Assembly (NCBI GenBank): GCA_963775315.1
Contig: CAVZIN010000007.1
Location: 1,054,001 to 1,118,000, forward strand
Length of the DNA stretch: 64,000 nucleotides
Direction of reading: 5' to 3'
From: CAWGHZ01 sp963775315
Lineage (GTDB): Bacteria; Pseudomonadota; Alphaproteobacteria; MPNO01; DASWLB01
Shown: positions 25,879 through 34,243 of the stretch, piece after piece
Layout: every line of letters starts with the position of its first letter
Position numbering within the stretch: the first letter of the stretch is position 1
Translations under genes and position numbers: made by a program
Notes under the pieces: generated by a model
What the model saw: the letters and a program-made list of their open reading frames with translations, nothing else
Databases searched by the model: none
What the model was told of the DNA's origin: nothing

Positions 25879-28842
25879 CTAGGACGCCGCGGCGACGGAC
25901 GGGCCGACCGCCTCGGCGCAGCGCTCGCAGAGCTCGGGATAGCCTGAATCCTGCCCAACTTCGGGCAACACCCGCCAGCACCGCGCGCATTTGTCGCCCT
26001 CCGACCTGGCGAAGGCGACGCCCGCGCCGGGGACGTCGGGAAGCGTCTCCGCGTCCGCCGGCGGCGCGCCATCAACCAGCCCGATCTGCGAGGTGATGCA
26101 GACTTCCGCCCAGTCGATCCCGGCGAAGTCCGGGCTTGACGCGCCCTCAAGATAAAGGGTCGGCGCGGCTTCGAGGCTGGAGCCGATGCGCTTTTCTGCG
26201 CGCGCCTTCTCCAGCGCGCCCGTCACCACGCGGCGCACCTCGCGGACCCGGTCCCATTTGGCGGCAAGGGCGTCGTCGCGCCAGGCCCCCGGCACGTCCG
26301 GGAACTGGCGCAGATGCACGCTCTCCTCGGGGCCGGGATGGCGGCAGAGCCACGCCTCCTCGGCGGTGAAGCAGAGGATCGGTGCGAGCCATGCGGTGAG
26401 GCAGTCGAACAGCGTGTCGAGCACGGTGCGGCAGGCGCGCCGCCGAGGCGCCGTCGGCGCGTCGCAATAGAGCGCGTCCTTGCGGATGTCGAAGTAGAAG
26501 GACGAGAGGTCGACGGCGCAGAAATTGTGCAAGGCCGTGAACATGGCATGGAAGTCGAACGCTTCGCAGGATTCGCGCACCAGCCGGTCGAGTTCCCACA
26601 GCCGGTGCAGCACGAACCGTTCGATCTCCGGCATCTCCGCCGGGGCCACGCGCTCGGCCGCGCCGAACCCGTCGAGATTGCCGAGCAGATAGCGCAGCGT
26701 GTTGCGCAGCCGCCGGTACATATCCTCTTGAAACTTTAGGATTTCCGGCCCGATGCGCAAATCCTCGGAATAGTCCGAGGCGGCGACCCAGATGCGCAGG
26801 ATCTCCGCGCCCGACCGGGCGATGACGTCCTGCGGCGCGGTCGAGTTGCCGCGCGACTTGGACATCTTGTCCCCGGTGTCGGCCAGAACAAAGCCGTGCG
26901 TCAGCACCGCGTCGTAGGGCGCGCGCCCGCGCGTGCCGCAGCTTTCCAGGAGCGACGAGTGAAACCAGCCGCGATGCTGGTCCGACCCTTCGAGATAGAG
27001 CGAGGCCGGCCATTGCAGGTCGGGCCGCTTCTCCAGCACGAAGGAATGGGTCGAGCCGGAATCGAACCAGACGTCGAGGATGTCGGTGACCTGCGCCCAT
27101 TCGTTGGCGCTGTGGTCCGGGCCCAGGAAACGCGCCGCGGCGCCCGGCGCGAACCAGGCGTCGGCGCCCTCCGCCTCGAACGCCTCCGCGATGCGGGCGT
27201 TGACCGCCTCGTCCCGCAGCACCTCGCCCGCCTCGTTGACGAACACGGCGATCGGCACGCCCCAAGCGCGCTGGCGCGAGATCACCCAATCGGGCCGGCC
27301 CTCGATCATGCCGGTGATGCGGCGCTCGCCCTGTGCCGGCACCCAGCGCGTGTCCTTGATCGCGTCGAATGCGCGCTTGCGCAGCGTATCACCCGGCGCG
27401 TCAATTTCGCGGTCCATCGCGATAAACCATTGCGGCGTATTGCGGAAGATCACCGGCTTCTTCGACCGCCAGCTATGCGGATACTGGTGGGTGAGGCGGC
27501 CGCGCGCCACCAGCATGCCGGCCTCGCGCAGCGCGGCGATCACCGCCTCGTTGGCATCGCCCTTCGCGCCTGCGTCGGTCAGGACCCGCTTGCCCTCGAA
27601 GCCGGGCGCGTCCTTGGTGAAGGCGCCGTTCTCGTCCACCGTGTAGGGGATGGTGGTGTCGATGCCGCGCGCCGCGAGCGCCCGGCCGTTCGCCATCCAA
27701 ACCTCGAAATCGTCCCGCCCATGACTCGGCGCGGTGTGGACGAAGCCGGTGCCGGTGTCGTCGGTCACGTGCTCGCCGTCGAGCAGGGGGACGGGAAAAT
27801 CGTAGTCGCCCGCAAGGCCTTTGAGCGGGTGGGCACAGAGCAACCCAGCCAGTGCCCTCGTCGGCACCGGCCCCAATCTCTGCCAAGCGACAACGCGTGC
27901 CGCCTTGAGCGCTGTTTCCGCGAGGCGGTCAGCGAGGACGAATTTGTCGCCAATACGCGCCCAGTTGTCGACGGATGCGTCAGTTACTTCATAGACCGCG
28001 TATGAGCTGCGTCGTGAATAACTGATGGCCCTGTTGCCGGGAATGGTCCACGGGGTAGTCGTCCAAGCGACCACCGACGCGCCGCGAAGGTGGCGCCAGA
28101 GTTCATTATCGGCAAGAATTAGCTCGTGCGCCTCTGAATAGTCCCCGCTATGGACTGCTAAGGTCCCGCCTTGTCGCACGACCGGGAATTTCACCCAGAT
28201 TTGGTCGGAGACGTAGTCCTGGTACTCGACCTCGGCCTCGGCGAGCGCCGTCTTCTCGACGACGGACCACATGACGGGCTTGGAGCCGCGGTACAACAGC
28301 CCGTTCATGGCAAACTTGTGCAGCTCGCGCGCGATCTGAGCTTCAGCATCGAAGCTCATGGTCGTATAAGGATTTTCCCAGTCACCCTCGACGCCTAGCC
28401 GGCGGAACTCCGCCTTCTGCACCTCGATCCAGTGCGCGGCGAACTCGCGGCATTCGCGGCGGAAGTCGACGACCGGCACCTCATCCTTGTTCTTGCCCGC
28501 GGCGCGATAGCGCTCCTCGATCTTCCATTCGATCGGCAGCCCGTGACAGTCCCAGCCGGGGACATAAACCGCATCCTTGCCAAGCATTTGGCGCGAGCGG
28601 TTGATAATATCCTTCAGGATCTTGTTCAGCGCGTGGCCGATATGGAGGTTGCCGTTGGCGTAGGGTGGCCCGTCATGGAGAACGAACTTGTCCCGGCCGT
28701 GAGAATCGGCTCGCAGACGACTGTAAATCCCTATCTTTTCCCAGCGCGCCAGAGTGGCTGGCTCGCGCTTGGGCAGCTCCGCCCGCATGGCGAATTCGGT
28801 CTTCGGAAGGAAGACCGTGGATTTGTAGTCAGCGGAAGGCAT
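25879..28842 (-). CDS. ileS: Isoleucyl-tRNA synthetase
   Basis: A 987-residue class I aminoacyl-tRNA synthetase. The HIGH motif is in NGNLHIGHALNK at about 67-70 and KMSKS at about 659-663 (DKMSKSRGNS). The editing domain lies between them. The C terminus has the zinc-binding CARCWRV and LCERCAE pairs. It attaches isoleucine to tRNA-Ile with editing of valine. It is the housekeeping type (full length for bacteria). A 9-bp hairpin sits 46-68 bases upstream of its ATG at 28842; no T-box is seen. Confidence 0.97.
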   Translation of the reverse strand: MPSADYKSTVFLPKTEFAMRAELPKREPATLARWEKIGIYSRLRADSHGRDKFVLHDGPPYANGNLHIGHALNKILKDIINRSRQMLGKDAVYVPGWDCHGLPIEWKIEERYRAAGKNKDEVPVVDFRRECREFAAHWIEVQKAEFRRLGVEGDWENPYTTMSFDAEAQIARELHKFAMNGLLYRGSKPVMWSVVEKTALAEAEVEYQDYVSDQIWVKFPVVRQGGTLAVHSGDYSEAHELILADNELWRHLRGASVVAWTTTPWTIPGNRAISYSRRSSYAVYEVTDASVDNWARIGDKFVLADRLAETALKAARVVAWQRLGPVPTRALAGLLCAHPLKGLAGDYDFPVPLLDGEHVTDDTGTGFVHTAPSHGRDDFEVWMANGRALAARGIDTTIPYTVDENGAFTKDAPGFEGKRVLTDAGAKGDANEAVIAALREAGMLVARGRLTHQYPHSWRSKKPVIFRNTPQWFIAMDREIDAPGDTLRKRAFDAIKDTRWVPAQGERRITGMIEGRPDWVISRQRAWGVPIAVFVNEAGEVLRDEAVNARIAEAFEAEGADAWFAPGAAARFLGPDHSANEWAQVTDILDVWFDSGSTHSFVLEKRPDLQWPASLYLEGSDQHRGWFHSSLLESCGTRGRAPYDAVLTHGFVLADTGDKMSKSRGNSTAPQDVIARSGAEILRIWVAASDYSEDLRIGPEILKFQEDMYRRLRNTLRYLLGNLDGFGAAERVAPAEMPEIERFVLHRLWELDRLVRESCEAFDFHAMFTALHNFCAVDLSSFYFDIRKDALYCDAPTAPRRRACRTVLDTLFDCLTAWLAPILCFTAEEAWLCRHPGPEESVHLRQFPDVPGAWRDDALAAKWDRVREVRRVVTGALEKARAEKRIGSSLEAAPTLYLEGASSPDFAGIDWAEVCITSQIGLVDGAPPADAETLPDVPGAGVAFARSEGDKCARCWRVLPEVGQDSGYPELCERCAEAVGPSVAAAS

Positions 28843-28887
28843 GACGCGCAGGTTCCTCAGGCTGGTGCGAAGGGCGAACGACGAGGC

Positions 28888-28910
28888 TCCGGCCCCGATC
28901 GGGGGCCGGA
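28888..28910 (-). other. Hairpin in ileS leader
   Basis: TCCGGCCCC and GGGGCCGGA form a perfect 9-bp stem with a 5-base loop (GATCG) in the 5' untranslated region of ileS. Whether it attenuates or merely ends the ribF unit cannot be told. Confidence 0.4.
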
Positions 28911-28990
28911 CCGGTAATTCGTCCGGTCTTCGCGCGAGAGGTGGGCCATGCGGTCATGGCGCGGGAACATAGGCGAGGGTCCGGCGGCGG

Positions 28991-29995
28991 TCAACGCGCC
29001 GCCCCCACGGGCGCGCGCGGGGCGAATTGGGGCGGGCCAAGCAGCGGATCGCCCGCGATCTCGTCGAACACGTCGCGCGCGGCACGGCAGTCCCTGGCGA
29101 TCTGCACCCGGAGCTCCTCGACGCCCGAGAAGCTCGCCTCCGGCCGGAGGTAACGCACGAACCCGACGCGGAGGAGGACGCCGTAGAGGTCTTCCGCGAT
29201 GTCGAACACGTAGGTTTCGACGTTCGCCTGCTCCAGCCGGTACATCGGCCGGACCCCGACGTTGGCGACACCGGGGTGCCAGACGGTGCCGGCGCCGCGG
29301 TCGACCCCGGCCCAGACGGCGTAGACGCCATAGGCCGGGTGCAGGAAGTCGTCGAGCCCGATATTCGCGGTCGGGAAGCCGATGGTGCGGCCTCGCTTGT
29401 CGCCCTCGACCACGCGGCCTTCCACCTCCCACACCCGGCCGAGCAGGGAGGCCGCTTCATGCGGCCGGCCCTCGGCCAGGTCGCGCCGGATGTTGGTGGA
29501 CGAGCAGGCCCGGCCGCCCTCGTCCATCACCGGCTCGATGGTGGTGAGCCCGAAGCCGAAGCGCGCGGCCGCTTCGGCGAGCATCTTCGCGTCGCCCTTT
29601 CGCCCGTGGCCGAACACGAAATCGTAGCCGCAGACGATGTGCTTCGCGCCGATCCCGTCGACCAGCACCTCGCTTATGAAGTCCTCGGCGGGCACGCGGG
29701 AGAGCGCGGCATCGAAATGCAGCGCATAAAGCACGTCGAGCCCGAGCGCCGACATCTGGCGCACCTTGGCGTTGAACGGGGTGAGCTGGAAATTCTTCTC
29801 GTCCGGCCGAAAGAACTGGCGCGGGTGCGGCTCGAAGGTGAGGACCGAGGCGGGCGCGCCGAGGCGGGCGCCGATCTCCTGCGCGGTGCGGATCACCGTC
29901 TGGTGGCCGAGATGGATGCCGTCGAAATTGCCGAGCGCGACGACGGTGCCCCGCGCCATCGCGGGCAGCCCAAGGTAATGGCGGAAAATGCGCAT
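28991..29995 (-). CDS. ribF: Bifunctional riboflavin kinase/FMN adenylyltransferase
   Basis: A 334-residue RibF. The N-terminal adenylyltransferase domain has GNFDGIHLGHQ (about 22-32, nucleotide binding), and SSTNIRRDL; the C-terminal riboflavin kinase domain has RTIGFPTANIG, the kinase signature, near residues 202-212, and GVYAVW. It phosphorylates riboflavin to FMN and adenylates FMN to FAD. It is upstream of ileS on the same strand, a common bacterial order ribF-ileS-lspA. The ATG at 29995 gives a normal length. Confidence 0.96.
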   Translation of the reverse strand: MRIFRHYLGLPAMARGTVVALGNFDGIHLGHQTVIRTAQEIGARLGAPASVLTFEPHPRQFFRPDEKNFQLTPFNAKVRQMSALGLDVLYALHFDAALSRVPAEDFISEVLVDGIGAKHIVCGYDFVFGHGRKGDAKMLAEAAARFGFGLTTIEPVMDEGGRACSSTNIRRDLAEGRPHEAASLLGRVWEVEGRVVEGDKRGRTIGFPTANIGLDDFLHPAYGVYAVWAGVDRGAGTVWHPGVANVGVRPMYRLEQANVETYVFDIAEDLYGVLLRVGFVRYLRPEASFSGVEELRVQIARDCRAARDVFDEIAGDPLLGPPQFAPRAPVGAAR

Positions 29996-30045
29996 GCTGG
30001 CCGCTTGTCCTAAAGAGCCGCGACCGGCAAGTCAAATGGGAAGGG

Positions 30046-30465
30046 TCAGGCGGGGACCATGACCAGCGCCTCGCCGTCGAGCACAACCTTGTCGCCCACC
30101 TTGCACACCGTTTCGAGCCGGGCGCGGCGCTTGTCGGCGAGCACCTCCTTGATCGTGACGGTGGTGACGACCGTCTCGCCCGGCCTGACTGGCGCACGAA
30201 AGGTGAGGGACTGGCTCATGTAGATGCAGCCCGGCCCGGGAAGCTTGGTGCCGAGCGCGGCCGAGATGAAGCCCGCCGACAGCATGCCGTGGGCGATGCG
30301 GCCCTTGAACATGGTCTGGGCGGCGTACGCCTCGTCGAGATGGACCGGGTTGTCGTCGCCCGTCACCTTGGCGAAACCGGCGATGTCGTCCTGCGTCACG
30401 GTATGCGAGGCCTCGGCGCTCATCCCGACCGAGAGCTCGCCGATGGTGTGTCCCTTGGCGGGCAT
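30046..30465 (-). CDS. MaoC family (R)-specific enoyl-CoA hydratase
   Basis: A 139-residue MaoC-like hot-dog protein. The hydratase signature is FAKVTGDDNPVHLDEAYAAQTMFKGRIAHGMLSAGFIS with catalytic Asp and His in DDNPVH. PhaJ-type members make (R)-3-hydroxyacyl-CoA for polyhydroxyalkanoate or fatty acid metabolism. The ATG at 30465 has AGGAAGG 9 bases upstream. A 31-bp TGC-rich inverted repeat lies 39 bases upstream (30504-30534), so it may be controlled by a PhaR-like repressor. The ribF gene starts 50 bases downstream; they are probably separate units. Confidence 0.88.
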   Translation of the reverse strand: MPAKGHTIGELSVGMSAEASHTVTQDDIAGFAKVTGDDNPVHLDEAYAAQTMFKGRIAHGMLSAGFISAALGTKLPGPGCIYMSQSLTFRAPVRPGETVVTTVTIKEVLADKRRARLETVCKVGDKVVLDGEALVMVPA

Positions 30466-30503
30466 GGAATCTACCTTCCTGGCCGGGCGGATACGTCGTG
30501 ATG

Positions 30504-30534
30504 TTGCGTTGCAGCGGCCCGCGCTGCGATGCAA
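30504..30534. promoter_or_regulatory. TGC-rich inverted repeat, operator candidate
   Basis: TTGCGTTGCAGCG (30504-30516) and CGCTGCGATGCAA (30522-30534) are imperfect inverted repeats, 11 of 13 positions matching, with a 5-base spacer. They lie between the divergent MaoC and GGDEF genes. PhaR repressors of PHA metabolism bind TGC-rich sequences, which suggests but does not show the regulator. Confidence 0.45.
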
Positions 30535-30664
30535 TGTAGCCTCCGCCGCGCGGGCCGGCAACGGCCAGAAAACCTGAGGCGATTAGCCGCTTCTTAACGG
30601 AGGGCGAGCCATTCTCCGCCGACGTTCGGTGCGCGCGCGCCGGCGCGGGGGACGGGAGCGGGCC

Positions 30665-31723
30665 GTGGCGGGGCAGCAGGACATTCGGGACAAGAAGCAG
30701 GAGCTTGCGCGGGCCGCGCTGGCGCGGCTCGACGAGTTCGGGATCTCGCCGACACCGGCGCATTTCGGCGTCTGGTATTCCTATTATGCGGGTGACGTCC
30801 CCGACCTTCACCGTGCCGCCGAGGCTTTGCTGTCGGCCGGAACGCCGGTGACCGAGGAGGCGAGCCTCTCGCTCTACGACCGGTTCCTGCGCGGGCGCGA
30901 CGCGGTCGGCACAAGTCTCGATTTCTCGGACCGGATCAAGTCCACCGCCGAGCAGGTGTTGGAGGCGATGGACGCCGCCGGCAAGGGCGCCAGGCGGTAC
31001 GGCATGGCGTTGGAGAACTTCTCCGGCGGGGTCGCCCAGGCTGGCGACAACTCCGAGCTGTCGCTGATGATCAAGGGCATCCTCGCCGAAACCCATACGA
31101 TGGAGGCGCACAACCAGAGGCTCCGCGCCCAGGTAGCGGACTCGTCGCGCGAGATCGAGGAGCTGCGCGACCGGCTGGAGGACGCGCGCCGGGACGCGCT
31201 GACCGACACGCTGACCGGGCTCGCCAACCGCATGGCCTTCGACCGCCAGCTCGCCGCGGCGGTGGCGCGGGCGCGCGAGACCGGCGACACGGTCAGCCTG
31301 ATGATGTGCGACCTCGACCATTTCAAGCGCGTGAACGACGAATTCGGCCATCCGATCGGCGACCAGGTGCTGCGCCTCGTCGGCCAAACTCTGGTGCAGT
31401 GCGTGAAGGGCCAGGATTCGGCGGCGCGCTACGGCGGCGAGGAGTTCGCGGTCATCCTGCCCTGCACCAACGTGATGGGCGCGGCCGCGGTCGCGGAGTT
31501 CGTGCGCCGGTCGGTCGCCTCGAAGAAGATCGTCCGCAAGGGAACCGGCGAGACGCTCGGTTCGATCACGCTGTCGCTCGGCGTCGCGGCGCTGCTGCCG
31601 GGCGAGACCGGCGACGATCTGGTCGAGCGCGCCGACCGCGCGCTCTATGTCGCCAAGGAGACCGGGCGGAACCGCGTCCACGCAGACAAGGGGCTGCGCC
31701 TCACCGACGTCGCGAACGGGTAG
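30665..31723 (+). CDS. Diguanylate cyclase (GGDEF domain, degenerate I-site)
   Basis: A 352-residue cytosolic protein. A helical N-terminal region (residues 1-185) with a coiled-coil segment EEVRELRDRLEDAR-type precedes a GGDEF domain with active-site GGEEF at about 257-261 and the metal/phosphate motif FKRVND. GGEEF is a catalytically competent variant. The allosteric I-site (RxxD 5 residues before the active motif) is KGQD here, with Lys in place of Arg, so product inhibition may be weak. It makes cyclic di-GMP from GTP. Start GTG 30665 with GGAG upstream. No sensory domain is recognisable in the N-terminal half. Confidence 0.88.
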   Translation: MAGQQDIRDKKQELARAALARLDEFGISPTPAHFGVWYSYYAGDVPDLHRAAEALLSAGTPVTEEASLSLYDRFLRGRDAVGTSLDFSDRIKSTAEQVLEAMDAAGKGARRYGMALENFSGGVAQAGDNSELSLMIKGILAETHTMEAHNQRLRAQVADSSREIEELRDRLEDARRDALTDTLTGLANRMAFDRQLAAAVARARETGDTVSLMMCDLDHFKRVNDEFGHPIGDQVLRLVGQTLVQCVKGQDSAARYGGEEFAVILPCTNVMGAAAVAEFVRRSVASKKIVRKGTGETLGSITLSLGVAALLPGETGDDLVERADRALYVAKETGRNRVHADKGLRLTDVANG

Positions 31724-31729
31724 GGGCGC

Positions 31730-32953
31730 TCAGCGCTTCGCGAGCGACTGAAGCTTCACCTTCGGATCGGAAAGCTCGGCCGCCGTCGCGACGACGCCCG
31801 CGGCGATAAGCCGGCGGGCGAAGCGCACGTCGCGCCCGGTGTTGATGCCGGCGGCGCCGATGATGCGGCCCTGGTGCAGATAGAAGGTGACGAACTCGCT
31901 GCCCGCCGGGTCGCCGCGCGAGGCCGTTTCGTCCCAGCTTTCCGGCAGGCCGACGAGCTGGATGTTCGCGTCGTACTGGTCGGACCAGAACCACGGAATC
32001 TCGGCGTAGGCGTCGCCCTTGCCGAGCATCGCCTTGGCCGCGGCGATCGCCTGGTTTTGGGCATTTTCCCACAATTCGAGGCGGACGCGCTTGCCGAGCA
32101 GCGGGTTCGGGTGGTTGGAGCAGTCGCCGGCCGCGTAGATGTCGGCGTCGGAGGTTTGCCCGCGCTCGTCCACCACGACGCCGTTCTCGACCGCGAGCCC
32201 CGCCTCCTGGGCAAGCTCGACGTTCGGCACGATGCCGACCCCGATCACCACGCACGAACACTCGAGCGGCGTGCCGTCGCCCAGCATCAAGCGCTCCACC
32301 GCCTTGTCGCCATCGAGCCGTGCGACCGTCGCGGACAGGCGCACGTCGACGCCGTGCCCCTGGTGCAGCCGCAGCACCGCCGCCGACATGTCGGGCGCGA
32401 GCGCGCGGGCGCAGAGCCGGTCGGCGGCCTCGACCACCGTCACCTCGGCACCGCGCTTGCGGGCCGCGGCCGCGACCTCGAGCCCGATCCAGCCGCCGCC
32501 GATGACGACGAGCCGCGCGCCCGGGACCAGCCGGTCGCGGATCGCCATCGTGTCGCCGAGATAGCGCAGATAGAACACGCCCTGCAGCTCGGCGCCCTGC
32601 ACCGGCAGCAGCCGCGGACGCGAGCCGGTGGCGAGCATCAGCTTGGCGTAGCCGACGCGCTCGCCCTTGGCGGTCTCAATTTCGTGTGCCGCCGGGTCGA
32701 CGCGCACGACGCGCGTCCCCGGGCGGAAATCGATGTCGAGCGCCGACCACTGGTCGGCGGGCCACAGGTGCGTCGTCTCCGGCTCCGCCTCGCCGAGCAG
32801 CACGGCCTTGGAAAGCGGCGGGCGCTCGTGCGGCGGGTGCAGCTCGTCACCGAGCATTACGATGGGCCCGGCGAACCCTTCGTCGCGCAGCGTCTTGGCG
32901 CACCAGCCGCCGGCTTGTCCGGCGCCGACGATGACGATCTGGTCGAAAGGCAT
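31730..32953 (-). CDS. FAD-dependent ferredoxin reductase
   Basis: A 407-residue pyridine nucleotide-disulfide oxidoreductase of the ferredoxin reductase type. FAD site GAGQAG at 10-15, NAD site VVIGGGWIGLE at about 151-161, and the second FAD contact YAAGDC near 277-282. These enzymes pass electrons from NAD(P)H to a ferredoxin that feeds a ring-hydroxylating dioxygenase or a cytochrome P450. The Rieske ferredoxin gene lies directly upstream on the same strand, 98 bases away across a strong hairpin repeat. No oxygenase component is in the window. Confidence 0.88.
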   Translation of the reverse strand: MPFDQIVIVGAGQAGGWCAKTLRDEGFAGPIVMLGDELHPPHERPPLSKAVLLGEAEPETTHLWPADQWSALDIDFRPGTRVVRVDPAAHEIETAKGERVGYAKLMLATGSRPRLLPVQGAELQGVFYLRYLGDTMAIRDRLVPGARLVVIGGGWIGLEVAAAARKRGAEVTVVEAADRLCARALAPDMSAAVLRLHQGHGVDVRLSATVARLDGDKAVERLMLGDGTPLECSCVVIGVGIVPNVELAQEAGLAVENGVVVDERGQTSDADIYAAGDCSNHPNPLLGKRVRLELWENAQNQAIAAAKAMLGKGDAYAEIPWFWSDQYDANIQLVGLPESWDETASRGDPAGSEFVTFYLHQGRIIGAAGINTGRDVRFARRLIAAGVVATAAELSDPKVKLQSLAKR

Positions 32954-33003
32954 ATCTAGCGGCGCCCTCCTGCCGAGCCGTTTCGGCGGTTCGCTCTCTT
33001 ATG

Positions 33004-33034
33004 TTCCCTCTCCGCCCTAAGGGCGGAGAGGGAA
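33004..33034. repeat. Palindromic repeat, family B copy 1
   Basis: TTCCCTCTCCGCCC-TAA-GGGCGGAGAGGGAA: a 14-bp perfect stem with a 3-base loop, between the Rieske and reductase genes. A related hairpin with the same CCCTCTCCG core lies at 40001-40027, after gcrA. Confidence 0.55.
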
Positions 33035-33051
33035 GCGAGGCCGACGATTGT

Positions 33052-33381
33052 TCAGTCCTGCGGCAACCCGACCTTGAGGCGCCCGCCCTCGATTTTGACG
33101 GGATAGGTATTGAGGTTGACTGTCGCCGGCGCGCTTTTCACTTCGCCGGTCTTGATGTCGAACATCGCGCCATGCAGCGGGCACTCGATCTGGTCGCCCT
33201 CGATGTAGCCGTCGGCGAGCGAGGCGTAGGCGTGGGTGCATACGTCGTCGAGCGCGAAGAACTCGCCGCCCAGATTTACGATGCAGATTTCCTTGGAACC
33301 GACGACCACCTGCTGGGCCTCGTCCTCGGCGATCTCGTCGGCGCCCGCCACGTCGTGATACTGAAGCGTCTCGTCTGCCAT
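33052..33381 (-). CDS. Rieske [2Fe-2S] ferredoxin
   Basis: A 109-residue soluble Rieske protein. The cluster ligands are CTH (48-50) and CPLH (67-70) in CTHAYASLADGY..ECPLHG. It is the ferredoxin of a dioxygenase or the small Rieske subunit of a multicomponent oxygenase. It lies directly downstream of the oxalocrotonate decarboxylase gene and upstream of the ferredoxin reductase, all on the minus strand, so together they form an electron-transfer chain attached to the meta pathway. The hydroxylase that uses it is missing from this window. Confidence 0.9.
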   Translation of the reverse strand: MADETLQYHDVAGADEIAEDEAQQVVVGSKEICIVNLGGEFFALDDVCTHAYASLADGYIEGDQIECPLHGAMFDIKTGEVKSAPATVNLNTYPVKIEGGRLKVGLPQD

Positions 33382-33470
33382 TGGTCCTTCTTTCCTGCGT
33401 CCCCCGGAATGGGGCGCGAGTGTACACAGCGGGCCCATGCCCGCCAATATGGAACGGGGATTGGGACGCG

Positions 33471-34238
33471 CTATTCGGTGACCGAGAAGGCGACCGCGCC
33501 GAGGCCCTCGACCTCGTTGCGGACGTAGTCGCCGGCGTGCAGCCACTCGGCGGCGGTGGCACCGCCCGCCATCACGATCCAGCCTTCCTCGAGCGGCTCG
33601 CCGGCGGCGCTGGAGAGCCGGGCGGCGGCGACCAGCGAGCGCACCGGATGGCCGAGGATCGCGCCGGACGAGCCGATCTGCACCGGGCGGCCGTTGATCT
33701 CCAATACCATGCCGAGGTTGGAGAGGTCGGCGTGCGCGTCCTGCCAAGCACCCACGACGAAGCCGGACGACGAAGCGTTGTCGGCGACCACGTCTTCGAG
33801 CGAGAATTTGAAGTCCTTGTAGCGCGAGTCGATGATCTCCATCGCCGGCGCGACGGCGTCGACCGCCTCCAGCGCCTCGGCGGCGGTGACGAGCCCTTCC
33901 AGCCTGCGCCCGATCAGGAAGGCGATCTCCGGCTCGACGCGGGGGTGGACGTAGCGGCCGAGGCTGATCGGCCCGCCTTCCTCGACTACCATCTTGTCGG
34001 TGAGCCGGCCCCAGATCATGTCGTCGATGCCCATCTGCACCATCTTGGCGCGGCTGGTGAAGCCCATCTTCATGCCGACGCGCCGCTCGCCGCGCTTCAG
34101 ACGACGCGCGATCAGCGCCTTCTGCACGGCGTAGGCGTCATCGAGCGTATAGGGCTCGATCTCTGAGAGCTGGCGGCACTCGGCCGCCCCGGTCTGGGCG
34201 TCGTCGAGGATCTGGGCGAACTTGGCGATGTCGACCAT
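33471..34238 (-). CDS. dmpH: 4-oxalocrotonate decarboxylase
   Basis: A 255-residue member of the hydratase/decarboxylase family of the meta-cleavage pathway. It matches the decarboxylase branch (GMKMGFTSRAKMVQMGIDD; VHPRVEPEIAFLIG; DSRYKDFKFSLEDVVADNAS) rather than the hydratase branch, which is present separately at 36255-37043. It converts 4-oxalocrotonate to 2-hydroxypenta-2,4-dienoate with loss of CO2, normally forming a complex with the hydratase. It starts 5 bases after the aldolase gene stop. Confidence 0.85.
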   Translation of the reverse strand: MVDIAKFAQILDDAQTGAAECRQLSEIEPYTLDDAYAVQKALIARRLKRGERRVGMKMGFTSRAKMVQMGIDDMIWGRLTDKMVVEEGGPISLGRYVHPRVEPEIAFLIGRRLEGLVTAAEALEAVDAVAPAMEIIDSRYKDFKFSLEDVVADNASSSGFVVGAWQDAHADLSNLGMVLEINGRPVQIGSSGAILGHPVRSLVAAARLSSAAGEPLEEGWIVMAGGATAAEWLHAGDYVRNEVEGLGAVAFSVTE

Positions 34239-34243
34239 GGTGG

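Noticed and set aside
28843..28990. T-box or riboswitch upstream of ileS
   Set aside because: Only a plain 9-bp hairpin is seen; no T-box core or other conserved aptamer, and ribF lacks an FMN-type element in its upstream region.
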